Positions 1 to 5,393 of a stretch of DNA of 5,949 bases are shown here, piece by piece. The position numbers and the translations under genes are program-made. The stretch is from Candidatus Bathyarchaeota archaeon (GTDB lineage: Archaea > Thermoproteota > Bathyarchaeia > Bathyarchaeales > B26-1): positions 1-5,949 of the forward strand of contig QMYL01000068.1 of assembly GCA_003662645.1 (NCBI GenBank), written 5' to 3'. The notes under the pieces are model-generated. The model did no database searches, was not told the origin of the DNA, and saw only the letters and a list, made by a program, of their open reading frames with translations. How positions within the stretch are numbered: position 1 is the first letter of the stretch; each line of letters begins with the position of its first letter.

Positions 1-166
1 ACACTTGGCCGGGATGAGCGGCTCAGACTTCATAGTCGCCATAAATAAGGACCCATCGGCCCCCATCTTCAAGGTTGCGGATGTCGGGCTTGTTGGAGAC
101 CTTTATGAGATAGTTCCGGAGTTAATTAGGAGGATAAAGGAGTTGAGGAGTAAGGAGGGTGAGTAG
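1..166 (+). CDS. etfA: Electron transfer flavoprotein, alpha subunit (3' end only)
   Basis: Only the last 55 codons are present (frame starts at base 2, TAG at 164-166). They read [18 protein letters not shown], then [20 protein letters not shown] and a basic helix. This is the diagnostic C-terminus of EtfA/FixB: HLAGM and AINKDP.API line the FAD-binding domain that holds the alpha-FAD in the family. EtfA pairs with EtfB to carry electrons from flavin dehydrogenases to a quinone, or, in bifurcating forms, to NAD and ferredoxin. The gene touches the next one with no spacer, so the two are surely co-transcribed, and etfB would be expected just upstream. Whether this EtfA has the N-terminal ferredoxin domain seen in bifurcating lactate dehydrogenase systems cannot be seen here. 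The identification is firm; the physiological type is open. Confidence 0.93.
   Translation, partial: HLAGMSGSDFIVAINKDPSAPIFKVADVGLVGDLYEIVPELIRRIKELRSKEGE
154..158 (+). promoter_or_regulatory. Shine-Dalgarno site for the GTG start at 167
   Basis: GGAGG lies inside the last codons of etfA, 8 bases before the GTG at 167. It supports GTG 167 as the true start of the dehydrogenase and translational coupling to etfA. Confidence 0.7.
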
Positions 167-1567
167 GTGGAGTACGGCAAGGTCACCGAGGATGTTATAG
201 AGAGACTGAAGGAGATAGTTGGAAGCGAGAACGTCCTCACCGATGAGGACGCCCTCAAGAACTACTCATACGATGAGACGCCGTTGGGGCTGATCAAACC
301 ACCCGACGTTGTTGTTAAACCTGGAAGCACGGAGGAGGTCTCGAAGGTCCTAGCCCTAGCGAACGAGATGAGGATACCCGTAACCCCGCGAGGCCAGGGG
401 ACGGGGTTATGTAACGGAGCCGTCCCGGTCTATGGAGGTATACTCCTAAGCCTAGAGAGGATGAACCGCATATTGGAGATAGATGAGGAGAACCTCATGG
501 CTGTGGTTGAGGCAGGCGTCATACTATCAGACCTGAGACGTGAGGTTGAGAAGAGGGGCCTCTTCTACCCAGCCGACCCCGGCGAGAGGACCTCAGCGAT
601 AGGGGGAAACGTGAACACAAACGCCGGGGGCATGAATGGGGTCAAATACGGCAAGACGAGGGATTATATACTCGGTTTGGAGGCCGTCCTACCGAACGGT
701 AAGGTCCTCAACCTGGGTGGGAAGGTTGTAAAGAGGTCTATGGGCTACGACTTGATGCATCTGATAATAGGCTCTGAGGGGACCCTGGCCGTTGTTACGA
801 AGGTGATTATAAGGCTGATGAGGCTGCCGAAGATATTTATGACCCTATACATCCCGTTCAACAACCTCTTCGATGCGGCTAGGGCTGTATCAGAGATACT
901 CAGGGAGAGGATGACCCCGACTGCGATAGAGTTCGTTGAGAGGGACGTCATAATCGAGGCCGAGAAGCGTGTAGGGAAGAGCATGCCACACCACGACTCG
1001 GAGGCATACCTCATAATCAGAATAGACGGCGACAAGGAGGAAAACCTATACGAAGATGCGGAGGCGATATCCGAGATATGCCTCCGGAACAACGCCGTGG
1101 ACGTATTGGTTGCGGATACCAAGGATAGACAGGAGAGGATATGGGACATAAGGAGCATCTTCTACGAGGCTATAGTCAAGAGCAGGGTCGCCGATATAGT
1201 CGATGCGGCCATACCGCCGAGCAAGATACCTGAATACGTGATGCGCATAAAGGAGATATCCAAGAGGTACGGCGTGAGGATCCTAAGCTACGGCCACGCC
1301 GGAGACGGAAACATCCATGTACACCCGATCAAGGACGGCTTAACAGATGAGGAGTGGGAGGAGAAGCTTCCAAGGGTCATGGAGGAGTTGTACAAGGAGG
1401 CCATAGCGTTGGGCGGGGTTATCTCGGGCGAGCACGGTATCGGGTTTACTAAGAAGAAGTACCTACCCCTATGCCTCGACAAGGAACAACTTAGGTTGAT
1501 GAGGGAGATAAAGAGGATATTCGACCCGAATAACATACTAAACCCAGGTAAGGTAATCGATGTCTAG
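167..1567 (+). CDS. FAD-dependent D-2-hydroxyacid dehydrogenase (GlcD/LctD family), probably ETF-linked D-lactate or glycolate dehydrogenase
   Basis: A 466-residue protein of the VAO/PCMH flavoprotein superfamily, at the usual full length of GlcD. The N-terminal FAD domain (about 43-220) has the pyrophosphate-binding stretch PRGQGTGLCNGAVP (74-87), DPGERTSAIGGNVNTNAGG (137-155) and GSEGTLAVVTKV (202-213). The C-terminal FAD-oxidase domain (about 222-464) has GHAGDGNIHVHP (376-387), SGEHGIG (420-426) and FDPNNILNPGK (452-462). H377, H384 and E422 match the metal ligands, and H423 the catalytic base, of D-2-hydroxyglutarate and D-lactate dehydrogenases. There is no signal peptide, membrane segment or cysteine-rich iron-sulfur domain, so it is a soluble protein needing a partner electron acceptor. 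The GTG start directly abuts the etfA stop, and the ETF is therefore the likely acceptor, as in the EtfAB-LctD lactate dehydrogenase of Acetobacterium. Substrate (D-lactate, glycolate, 2-hydroxyglutarate or another) cannot be told from sequence. Confidence 0.9.
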   Translation: MEYGKVTEDVIERLKEIVGSENVLTDEDALKNYSYDETPLGLIKPPDVVVKPGSTEEVSKVLALANEMRIPVTPRGQGTGLCNGAVPVYGGILLSLERMNRILEIDEENLMAVVEAGVILSDLRREVEKRGLFYPADPGERTSAIGGNVNTNAGGMNGVKYGKTRDYILGLEAVLPNGKVLNLGGKVVKRSMGYDLMHLIIGSEGTLAVVTKVIIRLMRLPKIFMTLYIPFNNLFDAARAVSEILRERMTPTAIEFVERDVIIEAEKRVGKSMPHHDSEAYLIIRIDGDKEENLYEDAEAISEICLRNNAVDVLVADTKDRQERIWDIRSIFYEAIVKSRVADIVDAAIPPSKIPEYVMRIKEISKRYGVRILSYGHAGDGNIHVHPIKDGLTDEEWEEKLPRVMEELYKEAIALGGVISGEHGIGFTKKKYLPLCLDKEQLRLMREIKRIFDPNNILNPGKVIDV

Positions 1568-1591
1568 GCCGGCCTTAAACAAGCCTCATGA

Positions 1592-2443
1592 TCATCCATT
1601 TAGGGCTACATAGTCGAAGTAGGCCTCTATCGAGCCTCCACAGGTCTCTATGAACGGCTGGATGAGGTGGGTTCTATTCACCTTGAAGGGTTCATCAAAA
1701 GCTGACTCCATCGCTTGGATGTATTCGGTCAGGGGTATCTCAAGCGTAACCCACCTGTTCAATCCCACATCTTCTGAGTTGTTTACAGCTACTGAGTAAT
1801 GGTACAACCTCTCTACGCCGTATCCGTAATCTAAATCCCTAACTCGAAGCAGAACATCACCCTCCTTCGAGTAGTGAATTCCACCCTCATCGAGCCTGAT
1901 ATAGAAGAGGTTTGCGCAGAAGACCCAGCTGTCGCCTCCCTCATCCGGCTTAGCGTTGTAATCCTTACCGACAACCGAGCCCCTGATATCAACCCCAACA
2001 GTAACCCAGCAGAATCCACAGTACGTATCCTTTGGATCCACATTGAAGGTGTAATTTACAATCATGAAGGTCACGTTCAGCTTTACGGGGTATCCCTCAA
2101 CCTTCAATCTATTCCTACCGGTGTGGGTACCGTTCCAGTATGGTACACCCCAACGTTGGGGGAAGTAGCCCTGCATTATACTGACGCTGTATATGGTGTC
2201 ACCCCTGCAATCCTCGATCAAGCCGTGGAAGACGCTCCTCCCATCATAGACCGTGAACTCCTTAATGTATCTGGACGCATTCTCTAAGTGCCAACCCGTT
2301 AGGTACCAATGATCACCGTTCAGGTCGGGATCCCAATTCTCAGCTGGGATGATCGGTGGGGATATCAAATCCAAAGCCTTGAGGATAGCAAGGCATAGCA
2401 AAAGGGCTGAGAGCAGGAGAAGGAACACCCTGACAAACCTCAT
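1592..2443 (-). CDS. Exported, probably N-glycosylated beta-rich protein of unknown function
   Basis: I do not recognise the family. From the ATG at 2443 the protein has 283 residues; a GTG at 2452 would add three. The N-terminus is a classic export signal or anchor: MRFVR, a leucine-rich hydrophobic run to about residue 25, then a Pro-rich junction. C17 is not in a convincing lipobox. The rest is rich in Tyr, Trp, Gly and Asp with alternating hydrophobic strands and no other membrane span, suggesting a beta-sandwich such as a lectin or carbohydrate-binding jelly roll (inferred). Six N-glycosylation sequons (N55, N104, N123, N130, N221, N256) support surface exposure. Cysteines 79, 142, 145 (a CxxC), 176 and 268 could form disulfides. 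The C-terminus ends in EAYFDYVALNG, like the last strand of many sugar-binding domains. It is convergent with the GlcD-like gene and divergent from the reductase, so it is a single-gene unit. The export signal and its promoter favour this strand over the antisense ORF at 1874-2287. Confidence 0.8.
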   Translation of the reverse strand: MRFVRVFLLLLSALLLCLAILKALDLISPPIIPAENWDPDLNGDHWYLTGWHLENASRYIKEFTVYDGRSVFHGLIEDCRGDTIYSVSIMQGYFPQRWGVPYWNGTHTGRNRLKVEGYPVKLNVTFMIVNYTFNVDPKDTYCGFCWVTVGVDIRGSVVGKDYNAKPDEGGDSWVFCANLFYIRLDEGGIHYSKEGDVLLRVRDLDYGYGVERLYHYSVAVNNSEDVGLNRWVTLEIPLTEYIQAMESAFDEPFKVNRTHLIQPFIETCGGSIEAYFDYVALNG

Positions 2444-2478
2444 CCCAACCACTCAACAATAGATGGTTAAACCGAGAG

Positions 2479-2490
2479 TTAAATATTAAT
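2479..2490 (-). promoter_or_regulatory. TATA box for the exported-protein gene
   Basis: On the minus strand this reads ATTAATATTTAA, an AT block in less AT-rich surroundings. Transcription would start about 26 bases on, near 2458, giving a leader of about 15 bases to ATG 2443 or an almost leaderless message from GTG 2452. No good ribosome site precedes either start, which fits a leaderless-type promoter. Confidence 0.55.
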
Positions 2491-2502
2491 GCAACAATAA
2501 AG

Positions 2503-2518
2503 AGGTGAATACGCACCT
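2503..2518. promoter_or_regulatory. Inverted repeat AGGTG-6-CACCT, possible shared operator
   Basis: Perfect 5-base arms (2503-2507 and 2514-2518) are separated by six bases. The centre (2510.5) lies almost midway between the two divergent TATA boxes, about 26 bases from each. That is a position where one dimeric regulator could act on both promoters. The arms are short, so chance is possible. Confidence 0.35.
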
Positions 2519-2532
2519 TTCCATGAGTATAA

Positions 2533-2542
2533 TTTTATAAAA
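2533..2542 (+). promoter_or_regulatory. TATA box for the D-2-hydroxyacid dehydrogenase gene
   Basis: TTTTATAAAA is a near-consensus archaeal TATA element. The start of transcription would fall near 2562-2566. The leader of about 18 bases would hold the GAGGTG ribosome site and lead to ATG 2582. Confidence 0.7.
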
Positions 2543-2568
2543 CCTCCATCGATCTGAGTATTCACTGT

Positions 2569-2574
2569 GAGGTG
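2569..2574 (+). promoter_or_regulatory. Shine-Dalgarno site deciding the start at ATG 2582
   Basis: GAGGTG is a strong match to the archaeal anti-Shine-Dalgarno sequence and lies 7 bases before ATG 2582. The longer reading frame from GTG 2567 would place this site inside the coding region and put the start at about the transcription start. ATG 2582 is therefore preferred. Confidence 0.75.
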
Positions 2575-2581
2575 TTTGTGG

Positions 2582-3556
2582 ATGAAGCCTAAGGTCATCG
2601 TTCCGGCTGGGAAGCAGGAGGAGGTCTTCATGACCCTGAACGACGTGGCTGAGGTCCGTTTCATCCCATTAACCGATAGGGAGCGGCTCTTCGAGGAGTT
2701 GAGGGACGCCGTTGCCCTAGTAGCCGATACAGCCCCGATAGATGAGGAGCTTCTAGAGAGAGCCCCAAAATTGAGGATAGTGGCCAGGTTCGGAGTCGGA
2801 TACGACAACGTCGATGTCGAGGCTTGCACCAGGAGGGGGATCTACGTAACCTATACACCTAACGTCCTCTCAGACGCTGTGGCCGACCTGACCATTGGCC
2901 TGATGCTGTGCCTATCGAGGAACATCATAAGGGCTGACCGTTACGTTAGGTCTAGGTGGGCCGTGGAGGGAGGCTTCAACTTCCCGCTGGGCTTAGACTT
3001 GGAGGGTAAGGTTCTAGGCATAATAGGCCTTGGACGTATAGGATACGCGGTAGCCTCCAGGGCTAAGGCCTTCAGCATGGAGATAATCTACTATGACATA
3101 GTCCGGAAGGGTGAAGCCGAGGAGAAGCTCGGGGTCAGGTACGTCGAGCACGAAGACCTGCTTAGGTCATCCGACTTCGTCACGATACACGTCTCACTAA
3201 ACGAGAAGACGAGGGGGATGATAGGGGAGAGGGAGCTTAAGTTGATGAAACCAACAGCCTACCTGATAAATACATCTAGGGGGCCAGTCATAGATGAGGA
3301 AGCCCTGGTGAAGGCCTTAAAGGAGGGGTGGATAGCCGGAGCAGCCCTCGACGTGTTCGTTGAGGAGCCCCTACCGCTGGACAACCCCCTAACTAAGATG
3401 GAGAACGTTATCCTGACCCCTCACATAGGCTCGGCCACGAAGGAGACTAGGCGGAGGATGGCCCTAGTCGACATAGAGAATATAAGGGCCGTTCTTGAGG
3501 GGAGGGTTCCACCGAACCTGATACCCGAGCAGAGAGGGAAAACCTTTATGAGATGA
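2582..3556 (+). CDS. NAD-dependent D-isomer-specific 2-hydroxyacid dehydrogenase (glyoxylate/hydroxypyruvate reductase-like)
   Basis: From ATG 2582 the protein has 324 residues and starts MKPKVIVPAG, the usual family N-terminus; a GTG at 2567 would add five residues. The substrate domain has RFGVGYDNVD (69-78). The Rossmann domain has GLGRIG (149-154), and the second strand ends with D172, which in this family favours NAD(H) over NADP(H). The catalytic residues are R233 (in NTSRGPVID), E262 (in FVEEPLP) and H281 (in TPHIGSAT). The length ends after the catalytic domain with no ACT domain, so it resembles glyoxylate or hydroxypyruvate reductase (GyaR) more than a full-length serine-pathway SerA, though a short phosphoglycerate dehydrogenase is possible. 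It would act in the cytoplasm, reducing a 2-ketoacid to a D-2-hydroxyacid or the reverse. It has its own promoter; the THUMP gene follows after 53 bases and may share its transcript. Confidence 0.9.
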   Translation: MKPKVIVPAGKQEEVFMTLNDVAEVRFIPLTDRERLFEELRDAVALVADTAPIDEELLERAPKLRIVARFGVGYDNVDVEACTRRGIYVTYTPNVLSDAVADLTIGLMLCLSRNIIRADRYVRSRWAVEGGFNFPLGLDLEGKVLGIIGLGRIGYAVASRAKAFSMEIIYYDIVRKGEAEEKLGVRYVEHEDLLRSSDFVTIHVSLNEKTRGMIGERELKLMKPTAYLINTSRGPVIDEEALVKALKEGWIAGAALDVFVEEPLPLDNPLTKMENVILTPHIGSATKETRRRMALVDIENIRAVLEGRVPPNLIPEQRGKTFMR

Positions 3557-3609
3557 GCTGAGTAGATCAAACTTAGTCTCGCGTAGATTGTAGACCTGGT
3601 GTTCACGGC

Positions 3610-4134
3610 ATGTATATAGAAGATTTTAACCTCCTGATCTCAACCGCTAGGGGTAACGAGGCCGAGGCTTGCTCCGAGGCTTGGTTCCTCCTCGGCGAGG
3701 TGGGAGATCGCGAGGCGCTCGTTGACAGGACGGAGGTGACGGGGCTCGTCGTAGCCAAGACGAAACTCGACCCCTTCGAGGCTATAAGGGGTTTAAGGAA
3801 CATACTCAAGGAACGTCCAGAGGAGTTCCGTTACATACTGAAGGTAATCCCTATCGAGGTGGTCACCCGCACAAGTCTGGAGAGGATAAGGGACGCCGTG
3901 AGGAGGCTGGCTCCGAAGATACGTGAAGGTGAAACCTTCAGGGTCACCGTGGAGAAGAGACACACCGAACTACCAACGATGGAGATAATCAAGGCTGCAG
4001 CCTCGGATATAGATAGGAAGGTAAACCTAGAAAACCCGGATAAGATAGTCTTGATAGAGGTCTTGGGCAGGTTGACGGGAATCTCGATTATAGAGCCCGA
4101 CGACATACTCTCGGTTGTGAAAGAGCGCCACTAA
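3610..4134 (+). CDS. THUMP-domain protein, Tan1/THUMPD1 family (COG1818), probable tRNA acetylation adapter
   Basis: A 174-residue protein. The N-terminal part (FNLLISTARGNEAEACSEA, 6-24) matches the ferredoxin-like domain that precedes THUMP. The THUMP domain covers about 70-168, with FRVTVEKRHTEL (110-121), a helix with a conserved Ile-Ala pattern, and ENPDKIVLIEVLG (141-153) followed by GISI. There is no methyltransferase, thiouridine synthase or deaminase domain, which separates it from Trm14, ThiI and CDAT8 and places it with stand-alone Tan1. Yeast Tan1 delivers tRNA to the Kre33/TmcA acetyltransferase that makes N4-acetylcytidine; an archaeal role of the same kind is inferred. ATG 3610 is the natural start, but only a weak GGTG precedes it, and no clear TATA box lies in the 53-base gap. 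It probably depends on readthrough from the reductase gene. Its TAA overlaps the stop codon of the convergent Cgi121 gene. Confidence 0.85.
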   Translation: MYIEDFNLLISTARGNEAEACSEAWFLLGEVGDREALVDRTEVTGLVVAKTKLDPFEAIRGLRNILKERPEEFRYILKVIPIEVVTRTSLERIRDAVRRLAPKIREGETFRVTVEKRHTELPTMEIIKAAASDIDRKVNLENPDKIVLIEVLGRLTGISIIEPDDILSVVKERH

Positions 4135-4696
4135 CGCTGTGTAGGTAAGAGCGCCTCGCGCTCAATGATCAGCCTGGTCACGGCCCCCTCGACACCGCCC
4201 TCCCCGAGCCTCTTCGATACCGCCTCTATCTCCGGGTCGGTTATACCAAAGAGCTCCCTTATCGCCTTAACCTTATCTTCATTCAACTCAAGAACGGAGT
4301 CTGACCTCTCACCAGAGAGGAGCTCCGAGACTACACGCAACGCGACTTCCGCCCCATCCTTACTATCCGAGATTATCACAACCGCAACCTCAGATACATC
4401 CGGCTTCACACCTAGGGTCTCTATAGCCTTGTTTATCTGAGTCTGGGCAGACGCGAATAGGAGGACCTCCATCGCTAGGTTCTTCGATATATTGAAGCCG
4501 TTCTTGAAGGCTGTTAAGGCGTTGAGAACCGCGAAGTAGAGGTGTTCATAGCCGGCGATGAACTTGGCGTTGAAGATCTGGATGTGGGTCTCCCCGTTGT
4601 TCTCCTCCGGATCTCCTTGAAGAGCCTATCCACATCAATCTTGACCCCACGGAAGCCCGTTATGACGACGCGTTTATTGAGAATCTTCGCCTCCAT
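4131..4696 (-). pseudogene. cgi121: KEOPS complex subunit Cgi121, interrupted by a one-base frameshift
   Basis: Two adjacent frames together give one Cgi121 protein of about 188 residues. The first part starts at ATG 4696 and reads MEAKILNKRVVITGFRG, running to about RR at residue 31. The second part is open from 4625 and continues NNGETHIQIFNAKFIAG, then ISKNLAMEVLLFASAQTQ (70-87), SVLELNEDK and a C-terminal helix, ending at TAG 4131-4133. The IQ.FNA, ASAQTQI..AIE..GVK and SVLE.NEDK.. IRE.F patterns match archaeal Cgi121 (MJ0187). The join needs one extra base between about 4625 and 4600; adding a G at the GG of 4604-4605 restores RRENNGETH. Cgi121 binds the 3' CCA end of tRNA in KEOPS, which makes t6A37 on ANN-decoding tRNAs. 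The gene overlaps the phosphoribosyltransferase by 23 bases. Nothing else is decayed, so a sequencing or assembly error is likelier than true loss; programmed shifting is possible. From its own ATG 4472 the 3' part would make only 113 residues. Confidence 0.88.
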
Positions 4697-5300
4697 GTGG
4701 GGGTTTCCCCTCGTTAAGTACATCATTTATGAAGCGTTCAACTAGATTTGGGTCTAATCCCCCCTCAACCAGCTTCCTTCTCGCCTCTTCTATCGGGATT
4801 CCCTCCCTCCTACACCTTTGGAGAACCTTCCTCACGGTCTCCTTCCGCTCCCATGGGAAGATCACCCACTTCCTCGTCTCACGCTCGTAGTATTCGGGTT
4901 TGATCACGCTCCACGGCTTGTAGTATATGGTAGCCGTCTTGATCTCCCTCGCCCCCCTCTCTTCAACGTGGGACTTGACCAAACGTAGGCTCATCCCGGT
5001 ATCGGCTACGTCGTCCATCACCAGAACCCTCTTACCCTCCACCGAGACTGAGAGGGACTGGGTTATGACTGGCTCCCTCATCGTCTTGGCTATATCGACG
5101 TAGAACTCAACCCTAACGTTTGCAAGCTCCTGGTTGTCCAGCAAGTCCGACATGATCCTAGCCGGAGGCCAACCTCCACGTGAAACCCCAACTATTATAT
5201 CCGGGTTGAAACCATCTCTACGGATCTTATCTGCCAGGTTAAGGAGCATGTTGTATATCTCATCCCATGAAGGGGCCTCAAACTCCTGGTCTAGACCCAA
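4674..5300 (-). CDS. Purine phosphoribosyltransferase, COG2236 (hypoxanthine/xanthine-guanine type)
   Basis: A 208-residue type I phosphoribosyltransferase. PDIIVGVSRGGWPPAR (33-48) is the PRPP pyrophosphate-loop region, and VLVMDDVADTGMSL (92-105) is the canonical PRPP-binding motif with two acidic residues followed by the ADTG phosphate loop. Conserved YYKPWS (126-131) and KWVIFPWE (144-151) define the COG2236 branch, with the W/F of the latter likely stacking on the base. It would use PRPP to salvage a purine base (hypoxanthine, guanine or xanthine) in the cytoplasm. A helical tail (about 152-208) adds a C-terminal extension of unclear use. The reading frame opens at TGA 5304-5306, so TTG 5300 is the first possible start; ATG at residue 18 would cut off the conserved PSWDEIY segment. 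GAGGT directly abuts this TTG, too close for a normal ribosome site. The gene leads Cgi121 with a 23-base overlap, so the two are one operon. Confidence 0.88.
   Translation of the reverse strand: MGLDQEFEAPSWDEIYNMLLNLADKIRRDGFNPDIIVGVSRGGWPPARIMSDLLDNQELANVRVEFYVDIAKTMREPVITQSLSVSVEGKRVLVMDDVADTGMSLRLVKSHVEERGAREIKTATIYYKPWSVIKPEYYERETRKWVIFPWERKETVRKVLQRCRREGIPIEEARRKLVEGGLDPNLVERFINDVLNEGKPPHGGEDSQ
4707..4712 (-). promoter_or_regulatory. Ribosome site before Cgi121, within a small hairpin
   Basis: On the minus strand GAGGGG lies 10 bases before ATG 4696. GGGG pairs with the CCCC of the following GGGGAAACCCC, a 4-base stem with a 3-base loop that would partly hide the site until a ribosome from the upstream gene passes through. 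Confidence 0.4.
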
Positions 5301-5323
5301 ACCTCAACCCTTCCAGAGCCTAA

Positions 5324-5337
5324 GATAAATAAATATG
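5324..5337 (-). promoter_or_regulatory. Probable TATA box for the phosphoribosyltransferase-Cgi121 operon
   Basis: On the minus strand the block reads CATATTTATTTATC. Transcription would start near 5305-5300, so the message would be leaderless or nearly so at the TTG. A second AT block (ATTATTTAAAC, about 5345-5355) could serve as an alternative element with a longer leader. Confidence 0.5.
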
Positions 5338-5393
5338 GATGGATGTTTAAATAATTCCATCTGCCGTTTTGTATGGCATAGTGTGTCGGAGCT

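Noticed and set aside
745..1158. 137-residue minus-strand ORF inside the GlcD-like gene
   Set aside because: It is Ser/Ile/Leu-rich shadow sequence, antisense to a region with clear family conservation.
1566..1575. AGGCCGGCCT palindrome between the convergent genes as a terminator
   Set aside because: It is a simple 10-base palindrome with no loop and no run of T on either side, while archaeal termination relies mainly on T-runs.
1874..2287. 137-residue plus-strand ORF inside the exported-protein gene
   Set aside because: It has no ribosome site or domain pattern, and the opposite strand has a signal peptide, a TATA box and sensible codon use over a longer frame.
2453..2581. tRNA or small RNA gene in the largest intergenic gap
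   Set aside because: The gap is AT-rich promoter sequence with no cloverleaf pattern or box motifs; the only structure is the short inverted repeats reported above.
4165..4440. 91-residue plus-strand ORF opposite Cgi121
   Set aside because: Ser/Thr-rich shadow of a conserved minus-strand frame, with no ribosome site.
4600..4628. Programmed -1 frameshift signal in Cgi121
   Set aside because: I found no X XXY YYZ heptamer and no obvious downstream stem or pseudoknot, so recoding is not supported by the sequence, though it is not excluded.
4514..4726. 70-residue minus-strand ORF as a separate small protein
   Set aside because: Its first part is the N-terminus of Cgi121; after about 4600 it turns into low-complexity Ser/Thr/Pro sequence, the mark of reading out of frame.
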